From positions 4,537,912 through 4,601,911 of the forward strand of contig CM001633.1 in the NCBI GenBank assembly GCA_000309945.1: DNA of 64,000 bases, written 5' to 3'. This DNA comes from Leptolyngbyaceae cyanobacterium JSC-12. Lineage in GTDB: Bacteria > Cyanobacteriota > Cyanobacteriia > Leptolyngbyales > Leptolyngbyaceae. Under the pieces are notes generated by a model, which searched no databases, was not told the DNA's origin, and was given only the letters and a program-made list of their open reading frames with translations. The position numbers and the translations under genes were made by a program. Positions within the stretch are counted from its first letter, which is position 1. Every line of letters begins with the position of its first letter. Of the stretch, positions 15,401 through 24,795 are shown piece by piece.

Positions 15401-18063
15401 AATGTCCAGGAGCCATCCCAATCATCGCTGGGAGGATTTTGCAGCCAGTGCTGGCATCGTTGCAGGTGAAGACTGGCGGCTTTATTGTCTTTATCGATGC
15501 TAAGTACCTGACCAAATTCTGCCATTGCCATTGGAAAGTTGCGATCAAGGTAGTACTGACGAGCTTTGTGGTAGTGGTCAATAATATGCTTCTGTTCGTC
15601 TGAAATGGGATCTTCGCGCAGTCCTACCAACTCGTAAACTTTGACGGGTTGATCTTTGCCTTTGACTTTGATGTAATCCAGTTCCCGCGCCCAAATCTTA
15701 TCAGCACAGGGAATGTAGGTGTTTTCGCTAATAATGATGTCTGTGCCATACTGCTTGCTGGCTCCTTCTAATCGAGAACCCAGATTCACACCATCACCGA
15801 TCGCTGTGAACTCCATCCGCTTACTGGAGCCAATGTTGCCGCTAATCACTTCATCCGAGTTGATCCCAATGCCAATCCGAATGGGTTTGTATTTGTTGGG
15901 GTCTTCTGCTACCCAGGCTTTATTAAACTCTGCCAAGCGATGACGCATCTCGATCGCGGTTTGCACTGCCATCCACTCATGATTATCCAGGGGGAGGGGA
16001 GAGCCAAATACTGCCATGATGGCATCCCCAATATACTTGTCCAGAGTCCCTTTGTGACGGAATACCGCTTCCACCATCGGCTCAAAGTAGCGGTTCAACA
16101 TTTCTACCACTTCTTCCGCAGTCAAGGTTTCGGTAATGGTAGTGTAGCTGCGAATATCTGAGAATAGAACCGACGCTGGAATGCGTTTTCCTCCTAGTTT
16201 GGCTTCCCCGCTCTTGATAAGCTGTTCTGCCAGGTCTTCTGACATATAGCGACTCATGGTGGTTTTCAAGCGTTTTTCGTCGCTGATGTCATCCATGACT
16301 ACCAGTGCGCCCGATACGGTCGTGCTGTCATTGGCATCCACAATCGTGATAATGGAGAGGTTAACGCTGTGTTGCTCGGTGCCTTTGACAGGGTACAGCG
16401 TCAGATCTTCGTACTCCTGTTCCCGGTCTTCTTTTTGATCAGGATTAAGCGCTTTTTGCAAACATTCGGTGAAGCCTTTAAAGTCCTTCTTCTCAACTTT
16501 GACCAGTTCAATAACCGGAATTCCCTGTAACGGCTCTTGTTCTTCAAACCCTAGCAGTTCTTTAGCGCTTTCGTTGGCAGCGATGATATGACCATTCTTG
16601 TCGGTGGAAATTACGCCATTGGTGAGCGATCGCAGAATGTCGCGTTGCAGTTGCTCTTGCTGACGGACTGTTTCAAACAATTTGGCATTCTGGAGAGCGA
16701 CCCCAGCTTGAATATTGAATGCCTGCATAAATTCTTGATCGCTGCGGTTAAAGCTTGCCCGCCAAACTTCGGGAGCTTCCGGGTAGTTTGCTGGGTCATA
16801 GGGGGGATAATCTCCCTGCCGCTTTTTGTTAACCAGTTGCGTTACGGCAATTAATTCACCATCTGCATTAAACACTGGCATACAGAGCATGCTGCAGGTT
16901 CGGTAGCCAGTTTTTTGATCTGTATCTTTAGAGGTCTGAGAATTTGGGTCATCGTATAAATCAAATGGAATCAGCAGCGGCTCGCCTGTGGTTGCGACTT
17001 GTCCAGCAAAACCTGCCCCCATTGGAATGCGGATTTCTTGTAACACCCCTCCGATGGGAATCTTTGTCCACAACTGGTCGCGATCGCGATCTAATAACCA
17101 CAGCGTACTGCGATCTGCCTGCATTAATTCTTTCGCTTCATCCATTACCCGCTTTAGGGTTTCTTCCAAATCGAGACTGCTCTGGCTCAACGACTTGGTT
17201 GCCTTCATGAGTGCTGAGGCTGCCCGTTGTTGCTGCGTGGCTTTGTAAAACGACCGAGAGGATTCAATAATTAGCCGGATGGAGGGTGCGAATTCCTCAA
17301 ATACCTGTTCATCTTCGACAGTAAATCCTGCCAGATCAATTTTTTCATCGAGGGGGGTGGCTGGATCTTGATTCAGCTTCAACTTGTTGATCAACTGCAC
17401 AACAGCAACTAAATTACCGTCGTCATTGAGCAACGGCATCGCCAGCATGGTGTAAGTGCGATAATTATTTTTCTTATCAAAGTTTTTAGCAGCGGCTGAA
17501 CGCGGGTCGTCGTAAAAATCGTAGGGAATGTTGACCACTTGCCGTTTGGTGGCGACTTCTCCAGCAATCCCAGCGTTCATTGGAATGCGTAGTTCCAGAT
17601 TGTTACCTTTTTCATCTTTCGCAACGATTGACCAAAGCTCATGTTTGTCTTCGTCGAGTAAAAAGATGGTGGAGCGATCAGCGTTTAGAAGTTCGCCAGT
17701 TTTCAAGGTGATGGATCGAAGCATTTCATCCAAGATAGCATCGAACCCCTGGGCATCCATCAGGTTATCCAGCATGGACAGGGTTTGGTTCACAACCTTC
17801 AGTTTTTGCTCAACATCGGTCACTACCTCTTTGAAGGTGTCTTTTTTGAGCGGTGCCAAAAAGGATGAAAAGCTACCTTTTGTTGTCACCAGAGCGCTTC
17901 CGGCTGAGGGGGCATCTGCTGCAACAGGGATAGCTCGCACGGCGGGTTTAACAGTTTTAGCATCAACAACTTCAGCTTGAACCTCTGCGACCTCAATGGG
18001 TGAAACGTCAATGACAACGTCTCTTTGATTTCGATCGGGTAGATGCTGCGATGAGGTAGTCAT
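15388..18063 (-). CDS. GAF-GAF-PAS class III adenylate cyclase, CyaB1/B2-like
   Basis: 891 residues: low-complexity N-terminus, GAF A (about 95-275) ending in an NK...FxxxDE motif, GAF B (about 300-465), PAS (about 475-595), cyclase homology domain (about 635-810) and a short TPR-like tail. The cyclase domain has both metal Asp (LFSDIRSYT, GDAIMAVFG), the substrate-selecting Lys (DKYIGD) and Thr (MEFTAIGD), and the Asn/Arg pair in VNLGSRLEG, so it should make cAMP. In Anabaena CyaB1/B2 the GAF domains bind cAMP and give positive feedback. The length and order match those proteins closely. Monocistronic. Confidence 0.9.
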   Translation of the reverse strand: MTTSSQHLPDRNQRDVVIDVSPIEVAEVQAEVVDAKTVKPAVRAIPVAADAPSAGSALVTTKGSFSSFLAPLKKDTFKEVVTDVEQKLKVVNQTLSMLDNLMDAQGFDAILDEMLRSITLKTGELLNADRSTIFLLDEDKHELWSIVAKDEKGNNLELRIPMNAGIAGEVATKRQVVNIPYDFYDDPRSAAAKNFDKKNNYRTYTMLAMPLLNDDGNLVAVVQLINKLKLNQDPATPLDEKIDLAGFTVEDEQVFEEFAPSIRLIIESSRSFYKATQQQRAASALMKATKSLSQSSLDLEETLKRVMDEAKELMQADRSTLWLLDRDRDQLWTKIPIGGVLQEIRIPMGAGFAGQVATTGEPLLIPFDLYDDPNSQTSKDTDQKTGYRTCSMLCMPVFNADGELIAVTQLVNKKRQGDYPPYDPANYPEAPEVWRASFNRSDQEFMQAFNIQAGVALQNAKLFETVRQQEQLQRDILRSLTNGVISTDKNGHIIAANESAKELLGFEEQEPLQGIPVIELVKVEKKDFKGFTECLQKALNPDQKEDREQEYEDLTLYPVKGTEQHSVNLSIITIVDANDSTTVSGALVVMDDISDEKRLKTTMSRYMSEDLAEQLIKSGEAKLGGKRIPASVLFSDIRSYTTITETLTAEEVVEMLNRYFEPMVEAVFRHKGTLDKYIGDAIMAVFGSPLPLDNHEWMAVQTAIEMRHRLAEFNKAWVAEDPNKYKPIRIGIGINSDEVISGNIGSSKRMEFTAIGDGVNLGSRLEGASKQYGTDIIISENTYIPCADKIWARELDYIKVKGKDQPVKVYELVGLREDPISDEQKHIIDHYHKARQYYLDRNFPMAMAEFGQVLSIDKDNKAASLHLQRCQHWLQNPPSDDWDGSWTLTDK

Positions 18064-18466
18064 AGGGTAAAGCTAAAAGTTAGGTTAACAGTGAACTTAA
18101 AGATGTGGTTTTAAGGCAGAAAGACCCAGGTGTAATCAGGCGCAATTGGTGCAACTTACTTGGAACGGCAATTCTTGGCTGCGCGTTAGGATGATTCTGG
18201 CACTCCGGGCTGAAAGATGTGTACTGATTCTTACCATTATTAAGGTGGATTTGGCTCTCACTTGTCAGCATTCCCAAATACCCTTCCCTACCAACTAACC
18301 GTCGTCTGCAATGCGTGGTAGTTCCCTATGCCTCATCCTGACAGAAACTAGTGCGCCTGTCGTCACACGATATCGTTAGTGCACCTATAAAGCATACGAT
18401 TCCTCTATGACTAAAAGATCCACAATATTTCTATGCATCCCTGTATTGCTGGATACAAGCGCACAA
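18064..18466. other. Spacer with no recognised gene
   Basis: 403 nt between the cyclase start and the recN end. No open frame with family similarity, no clear repeat, no hairpin with a T-run was found. It probably contains the cyclase promoter. Confidence 0.5.
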
Positions 18467-20362
18467 TCAACCTGGCTTCTTGGCACTTCTTGAGCGCCCG
18501 GAACGTGCTTTTGTCATAGGTTCTACTTTTGTCATAGGTTCTAAGACAACTTTGGAATTAGAGGGAGCGATCGCTGAGGGGGTTTGTCGGAGGTTAGCTG
18601 CTTGAACTAGTAATGATTCTGCAAAAGCATAAGCTACGGCATCCGCCGTGCTGCTGAATTCCTCAGCCGTTTGTCCTCCTGCCAATAATGCTAACTCCTG
18701 CTTGCGTTGTTCTGCTGTTAATGGAACTACGCGCACCACAGTTCGAATAGTGTCTGACAGAGAAGATGGGGAGGTGTCAGAGGCTGGGGAAGAAGTGAGG
18801 TTGCTGTCTGCTGCTTCCACCAGATGTTTACTTACTCGGAAGTGATGATCTGCCATGGCTGCCACGATCGGTTGATGCGTAACGCATAGCACTTGATGAT
18901 GCTGGCTGAGTTGGTACAGTTTCTCTGCGATCGCCTGAGTTACTCGTCCTGATACGCCTACATCAATTTCGTCGAACACAAGCGTTCCAACTGAATCAAC
19001 TTGAGAAAAACTGGCTTGCAATGCCAACAAGAAACGACTCATCTCCCCACCGGATGCAATTTCAGTCAAGGGCTGCAATGGTTCGCCAGGGTTGGGGCTG
19101 AATAGATAGGTAATTTGATCCGCGCCCACGGCAGAGGGTGAGCAGGGCGTGATCCCTACTTCAAACTTGACTTTTTCCATTGCCAGTGGCTTAAGCTCGT
19201 TGACTAATCGTATTTCCAAATCGTTGGCGGCGGTTTTTCGCAGGCGGGTGAGTTCAGCACAGGCTTCGGTAAGCGCTTCCTGGCAGGTTGCAACCGCATG
19301 TTCCAGTTCTTCCATCGACTGTCCGCCACCAGTCATCTCTAACACGTCATTTTGTAGGCGATCGCGTGTCGCAATTGCAGTTGCTAAATCGGGACCATAC
19401 TTGCGGCATACCTGCTTTAGTTCGGCAATGCGCTCCTGAACTTCCTGTAAACGGTGTGGATCGGCTTCAATGCTTGCACCATAAGCATTGATCTCCCGCC
19501 CAGCCTCTTCTACCTGGGCAAGCGCCGCCGTCACCAGTTCCAGAATGGGTTGAAGTTGAGCATCGTATTCCACCATATTTTGCAGGATGGTTTCTGCTTT
19601 GCCTAACAGATCTGTGCAGGTTGGTGTGTCGTTATCACTCTGATACAAGGCTTGATACACCCCATAACTTTGCTGTTGCAGTTCAACACTGTGACTCAGG
19701 CGTTTAGCTTCTTGCTCCAATAACTCCAATTCATCAGGATCGCTTAAGTTGGCAGCGTTTAGTTCCCGAAGCTGGTACTCAAACAGGTCTAATTGTTGCA
19801 AGCGCTGCTGTTCTGCTCGTCGCCGCTTCTCCAATGCCTGGGTTGCTTGCTGATACGCTGTGAACGCTGCTGCTACCACTTCACGTTGTTTCAGTAAAGC
19901 TGCACCACCATAGCAATCAAGCCATTCACGTTGGAGAGCGGGCTGCCCAATCTGCGTAGTTTGCCCTTGTGCGGTCAACTCTACTAAGCGATCGCGCAAT
20001 TCCTCCATCTGTTGTTTGTTAACCAAGACTCCGTTTACCCGTGAGCGGCTGCGTTGGCTCGTCGCATTTGCCACCACCTCCCGACTGCATACTAACGTTT
20101 CGGTTTCAGACTGGATGGATTGGCGGTTGAGCCAGGATTTTAACTCTTCATTAAGCTGAAACGTTGCTTCAATGAATGCCTTCTCAGCTCCTGTGCGAAT
20201 CGCACGTCCACTCACCTTCCCACCCAACGCCGCATCAAGCGCATCCAGGATAATGGACTTTCCTGCGCCTGTTTCGCCAGTGAGCACGGTTAGCCCTCTT
20301 CCCAATTCCAGGTCTAAACGATCAACCAAGGCAAAGTTTTCAATCCGCAAACAAAGCAGCAT
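18467..20362 (-). CDS. recN: DNA repair ATPase RecN
   Basis: About 631 residues from the ATG at 20362, where the canonical MLLCLRIENFALVDRL start lies; the longer frame to 20479 adds unmatched residues. SMC-like ATPase: Walker A GETGAGKS near 31-38, long coiled coil (about 150-370), signature SGGEMSRFLLAL and Walker B VFDEIDVGVSG, with CVTHQPIVAAM after it. RecN tethers DNA at double-strand breaks. The C-terminal 60-70 residues, rich in Ser/Lys and ending in RSGRSRSAKKPG, extend beyond ordinary RecN. The gene diverges from the ABC1 kinase gene; the 309-nt spacer (20363-20671) shows nothing further. Confidence 0.9.
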   Translation of the reverse strand: MLLCLRIENFALVDRLDLELGRGLTVLTGETGAGKSIILDALDAALGGKVSGRAIRTGAEKAFIEATFQLNEELKSWLNRQSIQSETETLVCSREVVANATSQRSRSRVNGVLVNKQQMEELRDRLVELTAQGQTTQIGQPALQREWLDCYGGAALLKQREVVAAAFTAYQQATQALEKRRRAEQQRLQQLDLFEYQLRELNAANLSDPDELELLEQEAKRLSHSVELQQQSYGVYQALYQSDNDTPTCTDLLGKAETILQNMVEYDAQLQPILELVTAALAQVEEAGREINAYGASIEADPHRLQEVQERIAELKQVCRKYGPDLATAIATRDRLQNDVLEMTGGGQSMEELEHAVATCQEALTEACAELTRLRKTAANDLEIRLVNELKPLAMEKVKFEVGITPCSPSAVGADQITYLFSPNPGEPLQPLTEIASGGEMSRFLLALQASFSQVDSVGTLVFDEIDVGVSGRVTQAIAEKLYQLSQHHQVLCVTHQPIVAAMADHHFRVSKHLVEAADSNLTSSPASDTSPSSLSDTIRTVVRVVPLTAEQRKQELALLAGGQTAEEFSSTADAVAYAFAESLLVQAANLRQTPSAIAPSNSKVVLEPMTKVEPMTKARSGRSRSAKKPG

Positions 20363-20671
20363 GGACACAACTGGAATAAAAAAAGACCAAACGCGATTGC
20401 GAGCAAATGTACTGAAAACAAAATCATGACAGAATCCTACCTCATCGTATCGAGATTGATCGATCTTCGGGAACCTCACCCAGTTACTCGGTAAACCTCT
20501 CTCCGCAAAGGGAAGGATTCAGTGTAGCTTGAGTGTAAGGTGAAATAAACCAGTGTCAAAGCCTCAGAATCTACCCTGATACTGTGCGTTAGAATAACTA
20601 GTTTCTTCAGCAAGCCGTCAACCCCCTAACTTGTTACAATAATTTACATTGCCATTCTTCCTGGGCGCACC

Positions 20672-22708
20672 ATGAACTTCAACACTGCAATGCCAACTGC
20701 TCCTTCTACTGTGGAATTACCTGAACATGCATTTGATGCATCAGCTCAGGTTCCCTCTGGATTATCAGCCATGAAAGAAGAAAGTGCCTTGCCAGTTGAT
20801 GCGCTCAAACCAGCACAGCCTCCCACCCCTGAAATTGAAGGGCTTCGCTACGATCCAGAGATTATTTCTGCTTACTATCAGCGGCGTCCCTTGCAGGTTT
20901 GGGTGCGCATTGTTCAAATCTTTTTCCCGTTGCTCACATTTGGGTTTTCCTGGTGGTGGAGACGTAATTCTGCCGTCTCAGAACAGAGACAGCGTCGCCA
21001 AGCTATTCGTCTTCGCGAAACACTTACCCGATTGGGACCTGCCTTTATTAAGGTCGGACAGGCACTTTCCACCCGTCCTGACCTAGTTCCTCCCATTTAC
21101 CTGGAAGAACTTGCTCGCTTGCAAGACCAGCTTCCTGCTTTTGATAACGATCTGGCATACCGATTTATCCAGGAAGAGTTAGGTGCCCATCCTGACGATA
21201 TTTATGCAGAACTGACGGAAGAACCGATCGCAGCAGCATCTCTCGGTCAGGTCTACAAGGGACGCTTGAAAACTGGCGAACAGGTAGCAGTTAAGGTTCA
21301 GCGTCCTGGCTTAGCTCAGGGGATTGCACTTGATATGTACATCCTGCGGCAACTGGCACTTTTCATAATGACCAACGTCAAACGAGTCCGCAGCGATCTG
21401 GTTGGCATTATGGATGAGTTTGCTACCCGTATCTTTGAGGAAATGGACTATACCCAGGAAGGTCGTAATGCTGAACGATTTGCCCAACTATACGGCAATC
21501 TTCCTGAGATTTATGTGCCCCGTATTTACTGGCAATATACCGGACGGCGCGTATTGACGATGGAGTGGATCAACGGTATCAAACTGACTCAGCCAGAAGC
21601 CATTCGCGCTCAAGGGATCGATGCCAGCCACTTAATTGAAGTGGGTGTTCAATGTTCGCTACGGCAACTTCTAGAAAGTGGGTTCTTTCATGCCGATCCT
21701 CATCCAGGAAACTTATTGGCAACGCCGGAGGGTAAGCTTGCTTATCTGGACTTTGGCATGATGAGCGAAGTCAAGCCTTATCAACGCTATGGCTTGATTG
21801 AGGCAGTGGTTCACATGGTCAACCGAGATTTTGAAGGGTTGGCAAATGATTATGTCAAGCTAGAGTTTTTGACGCCGGATACTGATTTAACTCCAATCAT
21901 TCCTGCCCTGAGGACAGTATTTAATCATGCCTTGGGAGCTAGCGTTGCCGAACTCAATTTTAAGAGCATCACAGACCAACTATCGGAAGTAATGTATGAA
22001 TACCCTTTTCGGGTACCTGCTTACTATGCCCTGATTATTCGATCGCTGGTTACGTTAGAAGGTATTGCGATTAACGTCGATCCTGATTTCAAAGTTCTCA
22101 GTAAAGCTTATCCCTACGTTGCTAAGCGACTTCTGACCGATCCAGCTCCTGAATTGCGGGCATCCCTGCGGGATCTCTTGTTTAAAGATGGCACTTTTCG
22201 CTGGAATCGATTGGAAAATCTGTTAAGAAATGCCCAAGCCAATAGCGACTATGACATTAATCGTGTGGTGGATCAAACAACTGAATATCTGTTCTCAGAG
22301 CGGGGTGAGTTGATTCGCAATCACTTGGTTGATGTGATTGTGCGTGGACTGGATACTTTTGGTAATAATGCGATTCGCAGCCTTACCTATTCTCTGAGCG
22401 AGCGGTTTGGGTTTGCGGTGAATCCACCAACGGTTTCATCATCCGATCAGCAAACTTTAGAACACATTCAACGGATCTTCAGAATTTTGAAAGATACTCC
22501 CGGATTCGATCCAGTTAAGCTGGCGCCTGTGATTCCGCGTTTATTGTTCAAACCAGAGATGCATCAAATGGGGCAAAAAATTGTAGAAGGTCTGGCACAG
22601 AGAGCGATCGCCCGGTTCATTCGAGAATTTTTGCTAGCAGAAGACCCTGAACTCAGCAGTGACATCGTGTCAACCAGCCAACCACAACTATCTCCAGCCA
22701 ATCGCTAA
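20672..22708 (+). CDS. ABC1/AarF/UbiB family atypical kinase
   Basis: 678 residues. Residues 1-60 are low-complexity. The ABC1 domain follows: the KxGQ motif in FIKVGQALSTRPDL (about 128), AAASLGQVYKG in place of a standard P-loop, VAVKVQRPG with the Lys, EEMDYTQEGRNAE, FFHADPHPGNLL as catalytic loop and YLDFGMM as metal loop. These atypical kinases support isoprenoid quinone and lipid metabolism in plastids, mitochondria and bacteria. The C-terminus (about 560-678) is less conserved. Several paralogues per genome are usual in cyanobacteria, so no gene name is given. Substrate unknown. Confidence 0.9.
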   Translation: MNFNTAMPTAPSTVELPEHAFDASAQVPSGLSAMKEESALPVDALKPAQPPTPEIEGLRYDPEIISAYYQRRPLQVWVRIVQIFFPLLTFGFSWWWRRNSAVSEQRQRRQAIRLRETLTRLGPAFIKVGQALSTRPDLVPPIYLEELARLQDQLPAFDNDLAYRFIQEELGAHPDDIYAELTEEPIAAASLGQVYKGRLKTGEQVAVKVQRPGLAQGIALDMYILRQLALFIMTNVKRVRSDLVGIMDEFATRIFEEMDYTQEGRNAERFAQLYGNLPEIYVPRIYWQYTGRRVLTMEWINGIKLTQPEAIRAQGIDASHLIEVGVQCSLRQLLESGFFHADPHPGNLLATPEGKLAYLDFGMMSEVKPYQRYGLIEAVVHMVNRDFEGLANDYVKLEFLTPDTDLTPIIPALRTVFNHALGASVAELNFKSITDQLSEVMYEYPFRVPAYYALIIRSLVTLEGIAINVDPDFKVLSKAYPYVAKRLLTDPAPELRASLRDLLFKDGTFRWNRLENLLRNAQANSDYDINRVVDQTTEYLFSERGELIRNHLVDVIVRGLDTFGNNAIRSLTYSLSERFGFAVNPPTVSSSDQQTLEHIQRIFRILKDTPGFDPVKLAPVIPRLLFKPEMHQMGQKIVEGLAQRAIARFIREFLLAEDPELSSDIVSTSQPQLSPANR

Positions 22709-22845
22709 CGCCGCATGGGAAGTAATGCAACTCAAGAGCATCTCAAGGTTACAAATTTGCCCTTATTTTCTTCTCTCACAATGAAAGATAAGATAGCAGA
22801 AAGGAAGCGGGTTCGTGAGTTCGTGGAGTCGCATGTTTACCGTAT

Positions 22846-23928
22846 TTAGAACGCAATAATTAGCAAAACACCGACTATCAGCATCAGGCATTGAATTGCC
22901 ACGAAAGGACGATCTAGCCGAACTACCCGCATAAAATCTCCTGGCTTTTCGCCTTTTACCCAGTCAGCCGTGATAATTGCCTCCATAATCGTAGCAATCA
23001 CCAGCAAGTAAGAGAGTGCGTATATCTTGTCTAACATTACCAGGAAACCCATTTCAGGGATGGCATCTGAATAAGACTGTTGCAAAAATACGATAGTTAA
23101 AAGTGCTGTTACTGGAATTGCGATACGTGATTCTACGTAGCTTGGATGCAAGAACAATGCCCCCCAGCCTGATGCCAGGACAATAATCAAAGGCAACAGC
23201 AGTTTCCAAATGAAATAATTAATCGGTCTTGCGACCACAATTTCAAAGCGGACAGCAGAATAGGGATTAGTCTCCGGTTCAGAGAAGCCAAAGTTGCTAG
23301 GATAGCTGCGTAGTAAGTTATGGCTTTTCCAGGCGATAACATTCCATCCCTGAATCGAGAGAGTGTCAGCATATCCAGAATCTTTGGTATCAACGATGTA
23401 AACCAGGTCTTTGGCAGTGTAAATGGAGTTTTCCAAAATCATGCTGAGTTGTTGTTGATCCAGGGGATACCGGGATAAATTAAACGGCTGGACGAAACGC
23501 CCCTCAATGCGTAGAATCTGATACAAACTTCCATCCGGCAGTTTTTGAGGTTTTTCGTAGCTAGGTTTTTGGGTCATCCCCCAATCTTCTACAGCGTTGG
23601 CAAACTCTAGATCAGCGATTGGATCGATCGCCCCTTTCCAACGAAACCAGACGTAGGCATCCATGCGATAGGTGTTGCTGGAAATATCAAGCTCATAGAT
23701 ATTCAATGCATAAAAACCAACCAGCACTTGTTGGGCCTATACCGGAATGCTTGCTAACGGCTTAAATGATGCTTCTGCTGAAGGTTGCTGAGGCACCCAC
23801 CCCAGCAACAACCGCAAGATAATTGCAAAAGTTGCAACCCCCAAACCAAATGCCAATACCCTCCGTGCAGTTCCCCGGTTCAACCATTTGGTAAAAAAAG
23901 CACCTGACGAGTACCCCAATCGCGACAA
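22846..23928 (-). pseudogene. Pentameric ligand-gated ion channel homologue split by an in-frame TAG
   Basis: One reading frame of 360 codons broken by a single TAG at 23737-23739. The upstream part (63 residues) holds a basic start and a hydrophobic signal/anchor (VLAFGLGVATFAIILRLLLG). The downstream part is a Cys-loop-receptor-like protein without the Cys loop: VGFYALNIYELD, YRMDAYVWFRWKG and RYPLDQQQLSMILE in the ligand-binding domain, then four membrane helices (about 172-292 of the 293-residue part), with PLIIVLASGWGALFL and PVTALLTIVFLQQSYSDAIPEMGFL as M1/M2. CAG to TAG would explain the stop. A GTG at 23727 could restart translation but would lack the signal peptide. It follows a coiled-coil gene by 4 nt. 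Confidence 0.8.
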
Positions 23929-23932
23929 GAAC

Positions 23933-24523
23933 TTAGTTTGAAGGATTAGCTTTGAGTTGAGACTGAGCCAATAACTCTTCTTTCTGCTTCCGCTCCTGCC
24001 TTAATGCTTCTTCAAACTGGGCAACCTGTTTGCTCAGGGCTTCCACGTCTGCCATGCGCCGATCAAGTTCTTGAGTTTGCTCTTTGTACTGGTTTGCCAG
24101 TAATTCCATTTGTTTTTTTTCACGCTTCAGGGCTTCTTCCAATTGCTCAATTTGTTCTCGACGCGCTTCTAACTCTAAAGCTCGCCGATCCAGATCCTGG
24201 CTCTGCAACGTTAATGTTTGTCGCCAATGTTCTGCTCGTTCAGATTCTTCTTGCAGAAATGTTGGCGTGATCCCACTTCTTAAGAAAGTTTGGATAATGT
24301 CAATGATCCAATTTGTGGCACTTTCAACATGTTGAATTTGGCGTGTTTCAGAAAGCGTCACTAGCACAAGAGCACCTTCACCATATTCCGGTAGAGGATC
24401 AATTGGCAAAAGCTCTTGCTCCGAGATAACAGACCAAGAATATTCGGAGCGTTGACGAGCGAGTAAACGCAGTCCCGCCTTATCTGGAAGGGCTATTTTT
24501 TCTACCTGAGCCAGATGCAGCAT
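23933..24523 (-). CDS. Coiled-coil protein, function unknown, upstream of the channel gene
   Basis: 196 residues. The first 110 residues form a compact domain (GALVLVTLSETRQIQHVESATNWIIDIIQTFL). Residues 115-185 are a long charged coiled coil (ERAEHWRQ through EALRQERKQKEELLAQ). No membrane segment or catalytic motif. Only 4 nt separate it from the channel homologue downstream, so the two are surely one transcript. A cytoplasmic partner or regulator of the channel is a guess from position. Confidence 0.65.
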   Translation of the reverse strand: MLHLAQVEKIALPDKAGLRLLARQRSEYSWSVISEQELLPIDPLPEYGEGALVLVTLSETRQIQHVESATNWIIDIIQTFLRSGITPTFLQEESERAEHWRQTLTLQSQDLDRRALELEARREQIEQLEEALKREKKQMELLANQYKEQTQELDRRMADVEALSKQVAQFEEALRQERKQKEELLAQSQLKANPSN

Positions 24524-24795
24524 TACTTTGCCTTCCGCTTACCTAAGTATAAAAACAAACATAAGACTCAATGGTCAAAGCTACAAGCGAGAGGATCTAA
24601 CTTCATAGCTTACACATCGAACCTCGCCAGCAATTTAATAATTCATAACTAATCACCAGCAAAGTATATCCTTTCTTAAAGCAGGAAGTTAGGCGAAGAT
24701 GTGCAGATTTTCAGTCAGTGACGCTAGAGCGAGTACCAGAGATGCTAAAGACAAACCAAGCGGGTATTTTATTCGTGGCTGTATCAAGGGGTGAA

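Noticed and set aside
23737-23739. TAG as a recoded pyrrolysine codon
   Set aside because: No pyrrolysine machinery is known in cyanobacteria; a plain nonsense change or error is simpler.
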